Assembly: GCF_001685025.1 (NCBI RefSeq)
Contig: NZ_MAYU01000025.1
Coordinates: 1-64,000 of the forward strand
Direction: 5' to 3'
Length of the DNA: 64,000 nt
Source: Bacillus sp. FJAT-27225
GTDB lineage: Bacteria; Bacillota; Bacilli; Bacillales; Cytobacillaceae
Position 1 is the stretch's first letter, and each line of letters begins with the position of its first letter. Shown in pieces: positions 8,919 through 18,105 of this stretch. A program made the position numbers and the translations under genes. The notes beneath the pieces are model-generated. The model was not told where the DNA came from. It did not search any database and saw only the letters and a list, made by a program, of their open reading frames with translations.

Positions 8919-9756
8919 ACCCATTTCCTCTTTCAGGGACCTCTATCAAATTGGGGTCGGCAAAGGAATATCCTTTGGACTGCAGGCCTTTGACGATATC
9001 CTCAAGTGCGTCTTTCGTCCACTCGCGGTCATGCATCAAAAGGTTTGCACCATTGGTAAGGTACGGGCTGTCGACCATGATTTTAGCCAAAGCATCGGGG
9101 TTCTGGTATTGCTTCTCCCAGTCATAGCCATACGTCCAGTTCATAAGCAGCATGCCTTCCTGCGCGGCAATCTCTTTGGAATAATCTGTATTCAAACCGA
9201 AAGGCGCTCTAAAAAAGGCAGGGGAAACACCTGTGATTTCTTTTACCCGCTCATTCAGGCTGACGATTTCCTGCTTCTGTTCCTCTTCTGAAATTTTAGT
9301 CAGAGTGGGATGCGAATATGTATGGTTGCCAATGGCAAAGCCCATATCATGGATCTTTTTCAATCTTTCCTCTTCTTCAGGAGTGTCAAGAAAATGCCCA
9401 TTTACGAAAAAAATCGCTTTTACGCCAAGCTTGTTGAGAATCTCTGCCATTTCAAGCGAATGCTTATCAGGTGCATCGTCGATTGTGATGAGGACATTTT
9501 TTTCCTCGGTGCCATCCAGCCGTTCGATGACCCAATTGGCGTTATTTAGCTTATAGATTGGCTCGTTTTTTTCGACAGCTTCCTCCGTATTTTCTTTAGT
9601 AGACACTTCTTTTTCCTCCGTTTTTTCTGCATTTCCCGTTTTCACGGCTTCCGCGGAGGGTATAGGTTCTGTGTCTCGGGATTCATTGCTTTGCTTGGTT
9701 CCGCTGCATGCAGCAAGCAAGATAGCGGCAAACAAAATGGGAATAATTGATTTCAA
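8917..9756 (-). CDS. Polysaccharide deacetylase lipoprotein (NodB domain)
   Basis: A 279-residue lipoprotein (lipobox LLAAC, Cys17) with a Glu/Lys-rich linker and a NodB-type CE4 deacetylase domain from about residue 86. Motif 1 is TIDDAP with the metal and base aspartates at 93-94. Motif 2 is HTYSH, giving metal ligands His145 and His149. Motif 3 is FRAPFG (Arg183), and LLMH near the C-terminus matches motif 5. The family removes acetyl groups from peptidoglycan, chitin-like glycans or xylan using a divalent metal outside the cell. TTG at 9754-9756 is the start because GGAGG lies seven bases upstream and there is no ATG nearby. It is convergent with the GH3 gene and divergent from the DUF4015 gene. 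Peptidoglycan is the likeliest substrate, by inference. Confidence 0.9.
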   Translation of the reverse strand: MKSIIPILFAAILLAACSGTKQSNESRDTEPIPSAEAVKTGNAEKTEEKEVSTKENTEEAVEKNEPIYKLNNANWVIERLDGTEEKNVLITIDDAPDKHSLEMAEILNKLGVKAIFFVNGHFLDTPEEEERLKKIHDMGFAIGNHTYSHPTLTKISEEEQKQEIVSLNERVKEITGVSPAFFRAPFGLNTDYSKEIAAQEGMLLMNWTYGYDWEKQYQNPDALAKIMVDSPYLTNGANLLMHDREWTKDALEDIVKGLQSKGYSFADPNLIEVPERGNG

Positions 9757-9908
9757 ACTGATTCCTCCATTATGCTTATTCTACTATCTTCATACCCAAT
9801 GGAGTAGGGAGAAACTCATATTTTTGCAACATTTCCGACGAAATTCGAACTATTCTTCGAGTTTCGTATTTATAATAGATAAAAAGACTTACCAGAGGAG
9901 AAATCGAA

Positions 9909-11126
9909 ATGAACTACAAAACTCTTATCATCTTATTGGTTTCTTTCCTGCTAATAGGATGCAGCAGCAATCAGGGGCAAAGTGCTGGCCAGCCACCGCC
10001 GACAGCCGCAACCACGCCCGAAAAACCAGAAAGTGAATTGGCTGAAGAGCCCGTGCCTAAAAAGAAAGAGCCGGAAGGTTTTAAATCCCCATTTTCTTTT
10101 GATTACCCGGAAGATGGTGTAAAAGGAATCTATGTGACCGGACCGACAGTGAGCGTTTCAAGGTTCGATGAGCTTGTGAATCTTGTTGAAACGACTGAAT
10201 TGAACAGCATGGTCATCGATATAAAAGATGATTTTGGTTTACTGCAATATCAGCCTGAAGAAGGCTCACCTTTCGAGGAGATTGGCGGCCCATACATAAA
10301 AGATCCTGCAAAACTATTAAAAACCTTAGAAGAAAAGAAGATTTATCCAATTGCCCGCGTGGTGGTCTTTAAGGACAACCACCTTGCAGCAAAGAGGCCG
10401 GACCTTAGTTTTACCGAAAACGGCAAGGTGTGGAAAAATGGACGAGGCGAAAGCTTTGTCAATCCGTTTATGAAGGAAGTATGGGAATATAACGTGGAAA
10501 TTGCCAAAGAAGCAGCCAAAATGGGCTTCAAAGACATCCAGTTCGATTATGTTCGTTTCCCGGAAGGATTTGAAAAAAGGGATAGCACGCTTAAGTATTC
10601 CGAGGGAGATTACAGCCAAGTGGAAAAAGATAATGTCCAAAAAAGGGTCGATGCCGTCACCGATTTTGTTGCATATGCAAAGAAAGAACTCGAGCCTTAC
10701 AATGTAGATGTCTCGGTTGATATTTTCGGCTATGCAGCCACTCTTCCGGAAGCTCCGGGAATCGGCCAGAACTTTTCCAAAATCTCGGCCAATGTGGATG
10801 CCATCTCCAGTATGATTTACCCAAGCCACTGGACAAGCTATTTCGGCATTGCAAAGCCTGACCTGCAGCCGTACGAAATCATTAATGAGTACGCAAAGCA
10901 TGAAAATAAGGTATTGGATGCATTGGAAAACCGCCCGGTCTCAAGGCCTTGGATCCAGGACTTTACCGCCAGCTATCTAGGAGCAGGGAACTATAAAAAA
11001 TACGGAAAAGCTGAAGTGGAAGCCCAAATCCGTGCTTTGAATGAAAATGGAATCAACGAATTCCTACTATGGAATGCAGCCAACCGCTATACAAAAGGAG
11101 TAGACTATACTCCCCTTACACCTTAG
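9909..11126 (+). CDS. DUF4015 putative glycoside hydrolase lipoprotein
   Basis: The 405-residue product has a lipobox (LLIGC, Cys about 18), a Pro-rich linker and one long barrel-like domain (about 65-400). Recognisable family features are GVKGIYVTG at the domain start, IDIKDDFG, RVVVFKDNHLA, and FDYVRFPEGF, an acid-rich strand end typical of TIM-barrel glycosidases. These match the DUF4015/putative glycosyl hydrolase family of Bacillaceae. AGAGGAG lies seven bases before the ATG. It diverges from the deacetylase lipoprotein, and both are surface-anchored, which fits a role in cell-surface or environmental glycans. The enzymatic activity is inferred from fold only. Confidence 0.8.
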   Translation: MNYKTLIILLVSFLLIGCSSNQGQSAGQPPPTAATTPEKPESELAEEPVPKKKEPEGFKSPFSFDYPEDGVKGIYVTGPTVSVSRFDELVNLVETTELNSMVIDIKDDFGLLQYQPEEGSPFEEIGGPYIKDPAKLLKTLEEKKIYPIARVVVFKDNHLAAKRPDLSFTENGKVWKNGRGESFVNPFMKEVWEYNVEIAKEAAKMGFKDIQFDYVRFPEGFEKRDSTLKYSEGDYSQVEKDNVQKRVDAVTDFVAYAKKELEPYNVDVSVDIFGYAATLPEAPGIGQNFSKISANVDAISSMIYPSHWTSYFGIAKPDLQPYEIINEYAKHENKVLDALENRPVSRPWIQDFTASYLGAGNYKKYGKAEVEAQIRALNENGINEFLLWNAANRYTKGVDYTPLTP

Positions 11127-11515
11127 ATAACGCACAATTTTTAACCCTTTGTTCCTGTGAAGCTTATTCTTGGTATCTTTCCTTAATGCTCGGTCCTGAC
11201 CAGCATAAGCCACTCCAATAGCGGGAGTTCTTTGCCTTCAATTCTTGAGCGGCTTTTGACCTCGGGTGATGGGCGCTGGAGACAGTTATCAAAGTGTAGA
11301 AATGTATGCTCCCATATCTTATGAAATTGACCGCAAAGTTTTTTGCGGTCTTTTCTCATTTGCTCCACATCTGTCGGCGAGGTTAGCTGGTCCTTCTGCA
11401 CGTCAACAAACAACTTCTCTCACTGTATTACCATTTAAACTTTCTCTAGATTTGACACATTATAATTCTCCTAATAATTTTAATAGAAAATGAAAGGTAT
11501 CCATATTAATTTTTA
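11127..11515. other. Gene-free intergenic region containing repeat copy A
   Basis: No coding frame is convincing. The region carries the repeat and terminator-like hairpin described at 11328-11391 and weaker similarity further left to bases around 23320-23440. Confidence 0.5.
11328..11391 (+). repeat. Intergenic repeat copy A with a terminator hairpin
   Basis: This stretch matches 23444-23507 at roughly 85 percent by eye. It starts with a hairpin, GACCGCAAA (11329-11337) against TTTGCGGTC (11342-11350), followed by TTTTCTCATTT, and continues through a shared CACATC...CGGYGAGG...TAGCT tail. The hairpin could terminate the DUF4015 transcript. Confidence 0.55.
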
Positions 11516-12427
11516 TTACTCAACAAGAATTGTACCTTTCATCCCTTGTTCGTTATGCCCTGGAATGGAGCAGTAAAAATAGTAGATTCCTGTTTTTGTT
11601 GGGGTAATAGTTAGTTCGGCTTGAGAATGCGGGGTCGCATGAAGATGGAGTCCGCCACCATGTGATAAATGCTCCTGATGTCCCTCTTCTACGGGCATCT
11701 CTTCAATGACAATATCATGGTCCACGTTGTCATGATTGATGAACGTAATGATGTTTGCTTTGTTCTTGGTAAGCTTTATTTGTTTTGGCGAGTAGGTAAA
11801 CTTAGACGGTTTAACCGTAATTGTAATCCTATTTGCTTTGCTGGCGGGCTCTTTTTTGTGAACAACCGGGCTAGAAGGGGATGAGTTATTCGATTTTGAA
11901 AAAGCTAGATCCGTATTCAATTTTTCACCAAAGTAAAAATATGTTCCCAAAATTAGAAAGGTGAGAAGAGGCTTTAGTATCCACCTTTTAAAATCAATTG
12001 TTGAATCAACTGTTTTAGATAGAATAAAAAAAAGCAGCAAGGAACTAACAGATAGAGTTAGGAAAATTTTCATTAGTACAATGGCATGAGTATTGGATAT
12101 CATCTCACCAAGCATCGCCCCCATCATGCCACCCATCAGCCCTGCCATTACACCTTCAATTATTGGAAGCAGGCCAAGTGCAATACCTGCCGAAGCACCC
12201 GCTGTAATTCCAGCCACAACCGATATAATCGTAGAGGCAAATAAATTCCCTTTTAAAAAGAAACCAAAAAATATTCCTGCTGCAATACCAGTATTCATGC
12301 CAATCGCCATAGAAAGGGCCATCGCGGCCATATGGGTAATCCTTTTCCGATACAAAAAGGATAATGTGATTGATGCTAAAGTGGTGGCTATAAGAGTTCC
12401 TAATACAAAATAATTAAAGACAGCCAT
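11516..12427 (-). CDS. Multispanning membrane protein with C-terminal cupredoxin domain
   Basis: A 303-residue protein. The first 170 residues hold about five hydrophobic spans rich in Gly/Ala/Met, including GVMAGLMGGMMGAMLGEM; there is no cleavable signal. After a linker, residues about 200-303 form a plastocyanin/azurin-type cupredoxin domain. Candidate type-1 copper ligands are His in NVDHDIVIE and the C-terminal FYCSIPGHNEQGMKG (Cys, His, Met). The soluble domain should face outward and carry electrons or bind copper. AGGAGGG precedes the ATG at 12427. It is transcribed alone, divergent from the PIG-L gene. The hydrophobic part resembles no transporter I can name. Confidence 0.8.
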   Translation of the reverse strand: MAVFNYFVLGTLIATTLASITLSFLYRKRITHMAAMALSMAIGMNTGIAAGIFFGFFLKGNLFASTIISVVAGITAGASAGIALGLLPIIEGVMAGLMGGMMGAMLGEMISNTHAIVLMKIFLTLSVSSLLLFFILSKTVDSTIDFKRWILKPLLTFLILGTYFYFGEKLNTDLAFSKSNNSSPSSPVVHKKEPASKANRITITVKPSKFTYSPKQIKLTKNKANIITFINHDNVDHDIVIEEMPVEEGHQEHLSHGGGLHLHATPHSQAELTITPTKTGIYYFYCSIPGHNEQGMKGTILVE

Positions 12428-12515
12428 AATAATCCCTCCTATTCAACACATCTTATGTCCAGAAGAGACAGGCCATGACCAAAATGTTTAATTTAAAAAT
12501 TCTAAAAATTTAGTA

Positions 12516-12544
12516 TTTACAAAATAAAGCAAGAATATTAATAT
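12516..12544 (+). promoter_or_regulatory. Sigma-A promoter of the PIG-L/ABC importer operon
   Basis: TTTACA (12516-12521) and TAATAT (12539-12544) are 17 bases apart. The start would be near 12551, and AAAGGAGG precedes the first ATG at 12605. The leader contains ATTACC and GGTAAT arms (12550-12580) that could form a hairpin. Confidence 0.6.
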
Positions 12545-12604
12545 TAGACTAATTACCTCGATATACGGTAGAGGGGTAATGTACATTAAAGGAGGTAAAT
12601 ATTA

Positions 12605-13357
12605 ATGGCCCTAGGACAAAAAGTATTATTTTTGGGAGTTTACGGAATGGAAGTTGTGGAGTGCGGGGGAGCACTTGCGAAAAACATCCTCAGCGGCGGG
12701 GAATCCTTTGCTTCCATCATGCTTTGCAGGGAGACCAGCCAGCCTCAGGTAAGGAAGGCTGCAGAAGTATTGGGCATAAAAGATGTCGCGTTTCTTAACT
12801 TCGAATCTGGAGCTGTCGACTTTGGTGTTGAATCCAAAAAGAAACTCGTTAAAGTTATCAGGGAAGTGAAGCCCGACATTATCATTACCCAGGACCCAGA
12901 GCATTCATTCCATGATCTTGATCCGGACCGAAGGCCTGCTATGACCCTCCTATTGGAATCTATAGCCCTTTCCAGCAGGGACTTTGCACTTGATGAAATG
13001 CCAGGTCTCGGACCGCATCCAATTCCGACCATTTATTACATGACTCCTCATCACCCCAACACAGTAGTTGATATTACGGAGGTGTGGGAACAGAAAGAGC
13101 GGGCTATGGACATGCTGGAGAGCCAAATGGAGTTTAGCGGCCAGCATTTTGAAGAAATGCTTGATCCAAAAACTGTAGAAATTATTTCTCCTGGATTTTC
13201 CAAACTAGCTACACATAAGGAAAAGGGTCGTGCCATCCATAAAGCATTGGACAAAGCAGTCCATGTCTATCACGGACTTGCTACTCATGGACATTTCCCA
13301 CTTGCAGAAGCCTATAGAAGAGAAGGAAACTTTCATTTAGCTGAACTTATTATCTAA
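12605..13357 (+). CDS. PIG-L/LmbE-fold protein lacking the usual metal motif
   Basis: A 250-residue cytoplasmic protein that follows the LmbE/PIG-L deacetylase fold: an N-terminal strand-loop, VKPDIIITQDPEHSFHD and a late PHHPNTVVDIT segment are all in place. The normal zinc motif AHPDDE is replaced here by VYGMEVVE, and the later HPDHR motif reads DPDRR, so three canonical metal ligands are missing. The family normally deacetylates N-acetylglucosamine-containing small molecules. This protein is probably inactive in that reaction, or uses a different site. It is first in an operon; 25 bases separate it from a peptide-type substrate-binding protein, which suggests a role linked to the imported compound. 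Confidence 0.75.
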   Translation: MALGQKVLFLGVYGMEVVECGGALAKNILSGGESFASIMLCRETSQPQVRKAAEVLGIKDVAFLNFESGAVDFGVESKKKLVKVIREVKPDIIITQDPEHSFHDLDPDRRPAMTLLLESIALSSRDFALDEMPGLGPHPIPTIYYMTPHHPNTVVDITEVWEQKERAMDMLESQMEFSGQHFEEMLDPKTVEIISPGFSKLATHKEKGRAIHKALDKAVHVYHGLATHGHFPLAEAYRREGNFHLAELII

Positions 13358-13382
13358 CTTTAAAAATGAATAGAGGGATAGC

Positions 13383-15164
13383 ATGAAAAAGATTGTTGTT
13401 AATTTCCTGACCATCGTTCTTATATTTTCGGCAAGCCTCTTTCCTGTAAAAGCAGCTGAATCCGTGAAATCACTGAAAGTCGGCATAACAAAAGATGAAA
13501 ACGGGCTTAATCCTTACACATATGTAACTGGCTATCCCGGATTAGATCTGGTGACCCTCCTTTATGACAGTCTGTTCCACCTTGATGCGGAAAATAAGCC
13601 TATTCCGTGGCTGGTTGAAAAGCACTCAGTTAGTGACGATGGTTTGACCTATGAATTTACACTTCATAAAGATGTAAAGTGGCATGATGGGAAGCCACTA
13701 ACTGCCAACGATGTGAAATTTACAATTGAATATTTTGGAAAATATCCAAAATCGAGATTTACGAATCCACTAAAGTCAATCGCCTCAGTCAATGTAAAAG
13801 ATGACACTACTTTCTCCTTAGTTCTTTCAAAAGCGGAGCCTAACTTCATGATTCAGCCTTTAGCAGATCTTCCAATTTTGCCGGAACATGTTTGGTCCAA
13901 AATCGATAAGCCGGATGATGAAACAAACGCTCTCGGAAGCGGACCATACATCCTAGAAGAACATAAATCAGGACAATATTACAAAATGAAAGCCAATAAG
14001 GACTATTTTAAGGGTACTCCGCCAATTGAGGAAATTATTTTCCCAATCATTGAAGATACAACCGCCATGCTGAATGCTCTGCAGTCTGGCGAAATTGATG
14101 CAATCTCTTCAAGCATTTCTCCTGAATTGGTCAATCAGTTTGAATCTAACGCCGACCTTAAAGTTGCAAGGGGTCCTGGATACAGCACGACTCTGTTCCA
14201 AATCAATGCTGAAAAGTATCCAATGACGGAAAAGGCGTTCAGACAGGCGATAGATTTTGCGATTGATAAACAAAGTCTGGTCGATACGGTTCTCCTCGGA
14301 TTTGCGGAAGTTGGCAGCCCTGGATTCATACATCCTTCGTCAGCAACTCATAATGGTAATTTGAAGCCGGTTTTTGACGCAGAGAAAGCGAAACAGATTC
14401 TCGATGAAGCAGGTTTTAAAGATAAGGATGGTGATGGATTTAGGGAAGACCAGCAAGGGAAGAAGATCGATTTAACAACCCTTGTCTATTCAAATAGCCC
14501 GATACGGATCCGAACTGCAGAACTGGTATCTGAGGCACTTAATAAAGTAGGAATTAAAAATACGGTTAAAGCCATGGACGCAACGACTGTAGATTCACTC
14601 ATGTGGCCTGATTTCGATGTCAGCAAAGGGCGTGATTTCGACTTAGGTCTGTGGAGTTGGTCCAACACAATGCAACTATTCCCTGACCGGATGGTTGAAT
14701 TGTTTCATTCTGATCCAGCCGTCGGCTCGGTTAATATCGGCGGCTACAAAAACTCTGATTTCGACGAGATGGCTGATAAATTAAAAAATACGTATAACGA
14801 GGCAGAACGGAATGAAATCATCAAGGAAATACAATCATTCGTAGCTGAAGAAGCTCCGTTAGTCACGCTGTACTACCAGGAAATCGTCAATGCTTATAAC
14901 CCTAAAGTTTATGACGGTTTTGTGTTCCAGGTAGGTAAAGGAATCATCAATAAATTGTCCTTTGTCGGCGGCCAAAAACCAGCAGCTGCACCAGGTACCA
15001 GTGGAAGTGGAGCTGATGTTAAATCAGTTGCGGATGGAACTGATACAGAAAAGAATAATACCGGTTTATATGTTTTTCTGGGAGTGGGTGTGCTCTTAGT
15101 AATCGGCTTCATACTTTTAAGGAAGAAAAGAAAATCCACTCCAAAAGATGATTTTGATTTCTAA
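13383..15164 (+). CDS. ABC importer substrate-binding protein, family 5, C-terminally anchored
   Basis: A 593-residue solute-binding protein of the oligopeptide/nickel (SBP_bac_5) type, with FTLHKDVKWHDGKPLTANDVKF (about 86-107) as family signature. The N-terminal signal ends KAAES and has no lipobox cysteine. Instead, a Gly/Ser linker near residue 545 leads to one membrane span (about 560-578) and a short RKKRK tail, so it is tethered by its C-terminus. That arrangement is unusual for Firmicutes, whose binding proteins are normally lipoproteins. It probably delivers a peptide or small amphipathic ligand to the permeases encoded next. A hairpin after the stop may raise its level over the permeases. 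Confidence 0.88.
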   Translation: MKKIVVNFLTIVLIFSASLFPVKAAESVKSLKVGITKDENGLNPYTYVTGYPGLDLVTLLYDSLFHLDAENKPIPWLVEKHSVSDDGLTYEFTLHKDVKWHDGKPLTANDVKFTIEYFGKYPKSRFTNPLKSIASVNVKDDTTFSLVLSKAEPNFMIQPLADLPILPEHVWSKIDKPDDETNALGSGPYILEEHKSGQYYKMKANKDYFKGTPPIEEIIFPIIEDTTAMLNALQSGEIDAISSSISPELVNQFESNADLKVARGPGYSTTLFQINAEKYPMTEKAFRQAIDFAIDKQSLVDTVLLGFAEVGSPGFIHPSSATHNGNLKPVFDAEKAKQILDEAGFKDKDGDGFREDQQGKKIDLTTLVYSNSPIRIRTAELVSEALNKVGIKNTVKAMDATTVDSLMWPDFDVSKGRDFDLGLWSWSNTMQLFPDRMVELFHSDPAVGSVNIGGYKNSDFDEMADKLKNTYNEAERNEIIKEIQSFVAEEAPLVTLYYQEIVNAYNPKVYDGFVFQVGKGIINKLSFVGGQKPAAAPGTSGSGADVKSVADGTDTEKNNTGLYVFLGVGVLLVIGFILLRKKRKSTPKDDFDF

Positions 15165-15173
15165 ACTTGGCAA

Positions 15174-15210
15174 TTCCCGTAAAAGGCCCTTCTTTTACGG
15201 GAAACTTTTT
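15174..15210 (+). terminator. Intra-operon hairpin/partial terminator
   Basis: TTCCCGTAAAA (15174-15184) pairs with TTTTACGGGAA (15193-15203), followed by a short T run. It sits between the binding-protein and permease genes, a common place for partial termination. Confidence 0.75.
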
Positions 15211-15306
15211 ATAAGTTCAGGTGAAACTGGTGTTCAGAACCGCTGCAGTGGGTAGGAAAAATTACTTGTCATGGTGGCGGTACCATGCTTTGGAGGAGGG
15301 AGAACA

Positions 15307-16284
15307 GTGGGGAAGTTTATATCAGGGAAAGTCCTTCAATATACAATAGTCATTTTATTAATGCTTACATTGAATTTTCTTTTGCCAAGGCTGATGCCGG
15401 GAAATCCGCTTGTATATCTTGCCGGGGAAGATGTTGGCTTTATGTCAAGTGCTGAGAAGGAAGCTATCCTTGAAAAACATGGATTAAATGACTCGATAGG
15501 TGAGCAGTACATTACCTACATTAAAAATATATTCACCGGTGATTTTGGTTTTTCCTACCAGCAAAAACGTCCCATCTCCGAGCTTCTGATGGAACGGCTG
15601 CCATGGACTTTGCTCTTGACAGGATTGGGCTTAGTGCTTTCGACTATCATTGGTGTTTTATTTGGGACGATATCTGCATGGCGCAGGGGAACAAAAACAG
15701 ATGCCAATCTCTTAACAATGTTTATGTTTTTAAGCGCTATGCCATCCTTCTGGACCGGAATGATCCTCGTTTCAATATTTGCGGCACAGCTTGGCTGGTT
15801 CCCGGTATTCGGTGCGGAAAGCGCCTGGTCAAATTTTACTGGGATTGATCGGTTTGTTGATATCGTAAAACATCTTGTACTACCTTTGACGACCCTCGTT
15901 TTGATTTCCGTCACTAGCACATACATGACGATGAGGTATTCTATGCTGAATGTGCTTGGAGAGGATTATATCATGATGGCAAAAGCGAAGGGAGTTAAAG
16001 AAAAAGTCGTAAAATATAAGCATGCGATGCGCAACGCGCTGCTTCCGGTTGCAACAGTTTTTATGTTAAGTCTAGGTTTTACACTTGGTGGGGCAACGGT
16101 CATTGAAACAGTGTTCGCTTATCCTGGAGTTGGCCGGCTTATGTTCGAATCGGTATTAAGCAGGGATTATCCCCTTATCCAGGCAACATTTCTAATAATT
16201 ACCTTCAGCGTGGTCATTGCCAATTTATTGGCCGATTTGATTTATCCACTGCTGGACCCGAAAGTGGGGCGGAATAATGGGTAG
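15307..16284 (+). CDS. Opp/Dpp-type ABC permease, first subunit (DppB-like)
   Basis: A 325-residue integral membrane protein of the BPD_transp_1 family with six predicted spans. The N-terminal region up to GDFGFSYQQKRPI is the typical DppB/OppB lead-in, and the cytoplasmic EAA-like loop appears as YIMMAKAKGVKEKVVKYKHA near residue 226. GTG 15307 is preceded by GGAGGAGGGAG; reading further upstream adds residues without a signal. It overlaps the next gene by eight bases, so the two permeases are translationally coupled and should form a heterodimer through which the ligand passes. Confidence 0.9.
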   Translation: MGKFISGKVLQYTIVILLMLTLNFLLPRLMPGNPLVYLAGEDVGFMSSAEKEAILEKHGLNDSIGEQYITYIKNIFTGDFGFSYQQKRPISELLMERLPWTLLLTGLGLVLSTIIGVLFGTISAWRRGTKTDANLLTMFMFLSAMPSFWTGMILVSIFAAQLGWFPVFGAESAWSNFTGIDRFVDIVKHLVLPLTTLVLISVTSTYMTMRYSMLNVLGEDYIMMAKAKGVKEKVVKYKHAMRNALLPVATVFMLSLGFTLGGATVIETVFAYPGVGRLMFESVLSRDYPLIQATFLIITFSVVIANLLADLIYPLLDPKVGRNNG

Positions 16285-17134
16285 TCTCAGATTGAATCAA
16301 TATTGGCGTGTTCTTACTTCCAACTCGTTGGGGTTGGTTGGATTAGTTCTTTTAGTCATGTTTTTTGTCATCGCTACATTCGCTCCTGTCATTGCCCCAT
16401 ATGATCCGGTTGAACGGGCGGGAGCGCCATTCGAAAAACCAAGCAGCGATCATTTATTGGGGACAAATGATGTTGGGCAGGACATATTAAGTGAGTTGAT
16501 TTACGGAACAAGAGTTTCATTATTAATTGGGGTTATTGCAGCCTTTTTTTCAATCGTTCTCGGCTGTATTATCGGGGTCATCGCCGGATATTTTGGCGGA
16601 AAGACGGATTCTTTATTGATGAGGCTTGTCGATTTGGTCCTTGTCATCCCGTTCCTTCCATTAATGATCCTATTAGCAGCCTTCATAGGGCCGAGTTTTT
16701 GGAATATTATTCTCGTTATTAGCCTGACTTCCTGGGCATCCCCTGCAAGGGTCATCCGGTCTCAAGTGTTGACTTTAAAAACAAAGGGATATGTAGAAGC
16801 GGCGAGGTCGATTGGAACGGATATTAAGGTAATTCTTACACGGCATATCCTGCCAGGCGTCATCCCAATCGCCCTTTCCCAATTTGTGATGGCAGCAAGC
16901 AACGCTATTTTGATTGAAGCATCATTGAGCTTCCTCGGGTTAGGTGACCCGTTTACAAAAAGCTGGGGAACAGTTTTATACTATGCCCAGGCAAGGGGTG
17001 CCTTCCTTAATGATTCGTGGATTTGGTGGATCCTTCCTCCAGGCCTCTTGATTACAACATTGGTTATTGGCTTTGCCTTTACAGGCTATTCACTTGAAGA
17101 GACGTTGAATCCTCGACTGAGAAAGGGGCGTTAA
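16277..17134 (+). CDS. Opp/Dpp-type ABC permease, second subunit (DppC-like)
   Basis: A 285-residue membrane protein with an N-terminal span, the short DppC/OppC extracellular segment ending HLLGTNDVGQDILSELIYGT, and a five-span transport domain. The EAA loop is GYVEAARSIGTDIKVILTRH near residue 175, where the ATPases dock. The ATG overlaps the end of the preceding permease by eight bases, and the next gene follows after two bases. Confidence 0.92.
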   Translation: MGSLRLNQYWRVLTSNSLGLVGLVLLVMFFVIATFAPVIAPYDPVERAGAPFEKPSSDHLLGTNDVGQDILSELIYGTRVSLLIGVIAAFFSIVLGCIIGVIAGYFGGKTDSLLMRLVDLVLVIPFLPLMILLAAFIGPSFWNIILVISLTSWASPARVIRSQVLTLKTKGYVEAARSIGTDIKVILTRHILPGVIPIALSQFVMAASNAILIEASLSFLGLGDPFTKSWGTVLYYAQARGAFLNDSWIWWILPPGLLITTLVIGFAFTGYSLEETLNPRLRKGR

Positions 17135-17136
17135 TA

Positions 17137-18105
17137 ATGGCTGCTGTTTTGACTGTGAAAAATTTATCCACCTTTTTTAAGACCGAAAAAGGGATTTCCA
17201 GAGCCGTGGAGAATGTTTCTTTTTCGGTTGAGGAAGGAGAAATGCTAGGTCTGATTGGTGAGTCTGGCTGCGGAAAAACCACGGTTGCTCAATCAATTTT
17301 AAGATTGATAGAGTTTCCTGGGAAGGTTGTATCGGGCAGTGTTTTATTAAAAGAAACAGACTTATTGAAGGCATCAGAATCGGAACTAACCTCCATGCGG
17401 TGGCGCGATATTTCTGTAATTCCACAAAGCGCCATGAACGCGCTAAACCCGGTTTATACAATCGGCTATCAAATCATGGAGGCGATTAAGCTTCATGAGA
17501 AAGTGGATAGACGGGAGGCAATAGACAGAACGAAACGGCTGCTCGAAATTGTAGGAATTGATGGCAGCCGCTTGACGAGTTACCCCCATGAATTCAGTGG
17601 CGGGATGAAACAGCGTGTTGCCATTGCGATGGCGCTAGCATGTAATCCGAAGATTGTTATTTCCGATGAGTCGACAACCGGTCTGGATGTACTAACCCAA
17701 GCACAGGTTATTGCCCTAATCAAAAACTTGCAGGAAAAAATGAACCTTTCTGTAATTTTGATTTCACATGATCTTCCTATGGTAACAGCCATCTGCGAAA
17801 AAATTGCGATTATGTATGCAGGACATATCGTTGAATGGGCTACAACTGAAGACATAGTGAAGGATACAAGGCATCCATATTCCAAAGCATTGCTTGAGGC
17901 AACCCCTGATTTGTCGAATCCAGACCGTAAAGTAACATCAATCCCGGGAAGTGTGCCCAATCTCGTAAACATGACAAGCTGTTGCCGTTTCCATACCCGT
18001 TGTCCATACGCTTTTGAACGCTGCAGACAGGAAACTCCTGAATTCAAAGAAGTGAAACCTGGCCATTACACAGCATGCTTTCTTGAGGAGGAGAAAAATG
18101 GGTAA
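17137..18105 (+). CDS. Opp/Dpp-type ABC ATPase (DppD-like)
   Basis: A 322-residue cytoplasmic ATPase. Walker A is GESGCGKTT (about 42-50), the signature is SGGMKQRVA (about 155), and Walker B with its glutamate is VISDESTTGLD, where Ser replaces the usual Pro after the Glu. The C-terminal oligopeptide/dipeptide domain has the Cys-rich CCRFHTRCPYAFERC cluster known in these ATPases. It is paired with the DppF-like subunit encoded next, with an eight-base overlap. Confidence 0.93.
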   Translation: MAAVLTVKNLSTFFKTEKGISRAVENVSFSVEEGEMLGLIGESGCGKTTVAQSILRLIEFPGKVVSGSVLLKETDLLKASESELTSMRWRDISVIPQSAMNALNPVYTIGYQIMEAIKLHEKVDRREAIDRTKRLLEIVGIDGSRLTSYPHEFSGGMKQRVAIAMALACNPKIVISDESTTGLDVLTQAQVIALIKNLQEKMNLSVILISHDLPMVTAICEKIAIMYAGHIVEWATTEDIVKDTRHPYSKALLEATPDLSNPDRKVTSIPGSVPNLVNMTSCCRFHTRCPYAFERCRQETPEFKEVKPGHYTACFLEEEKNG

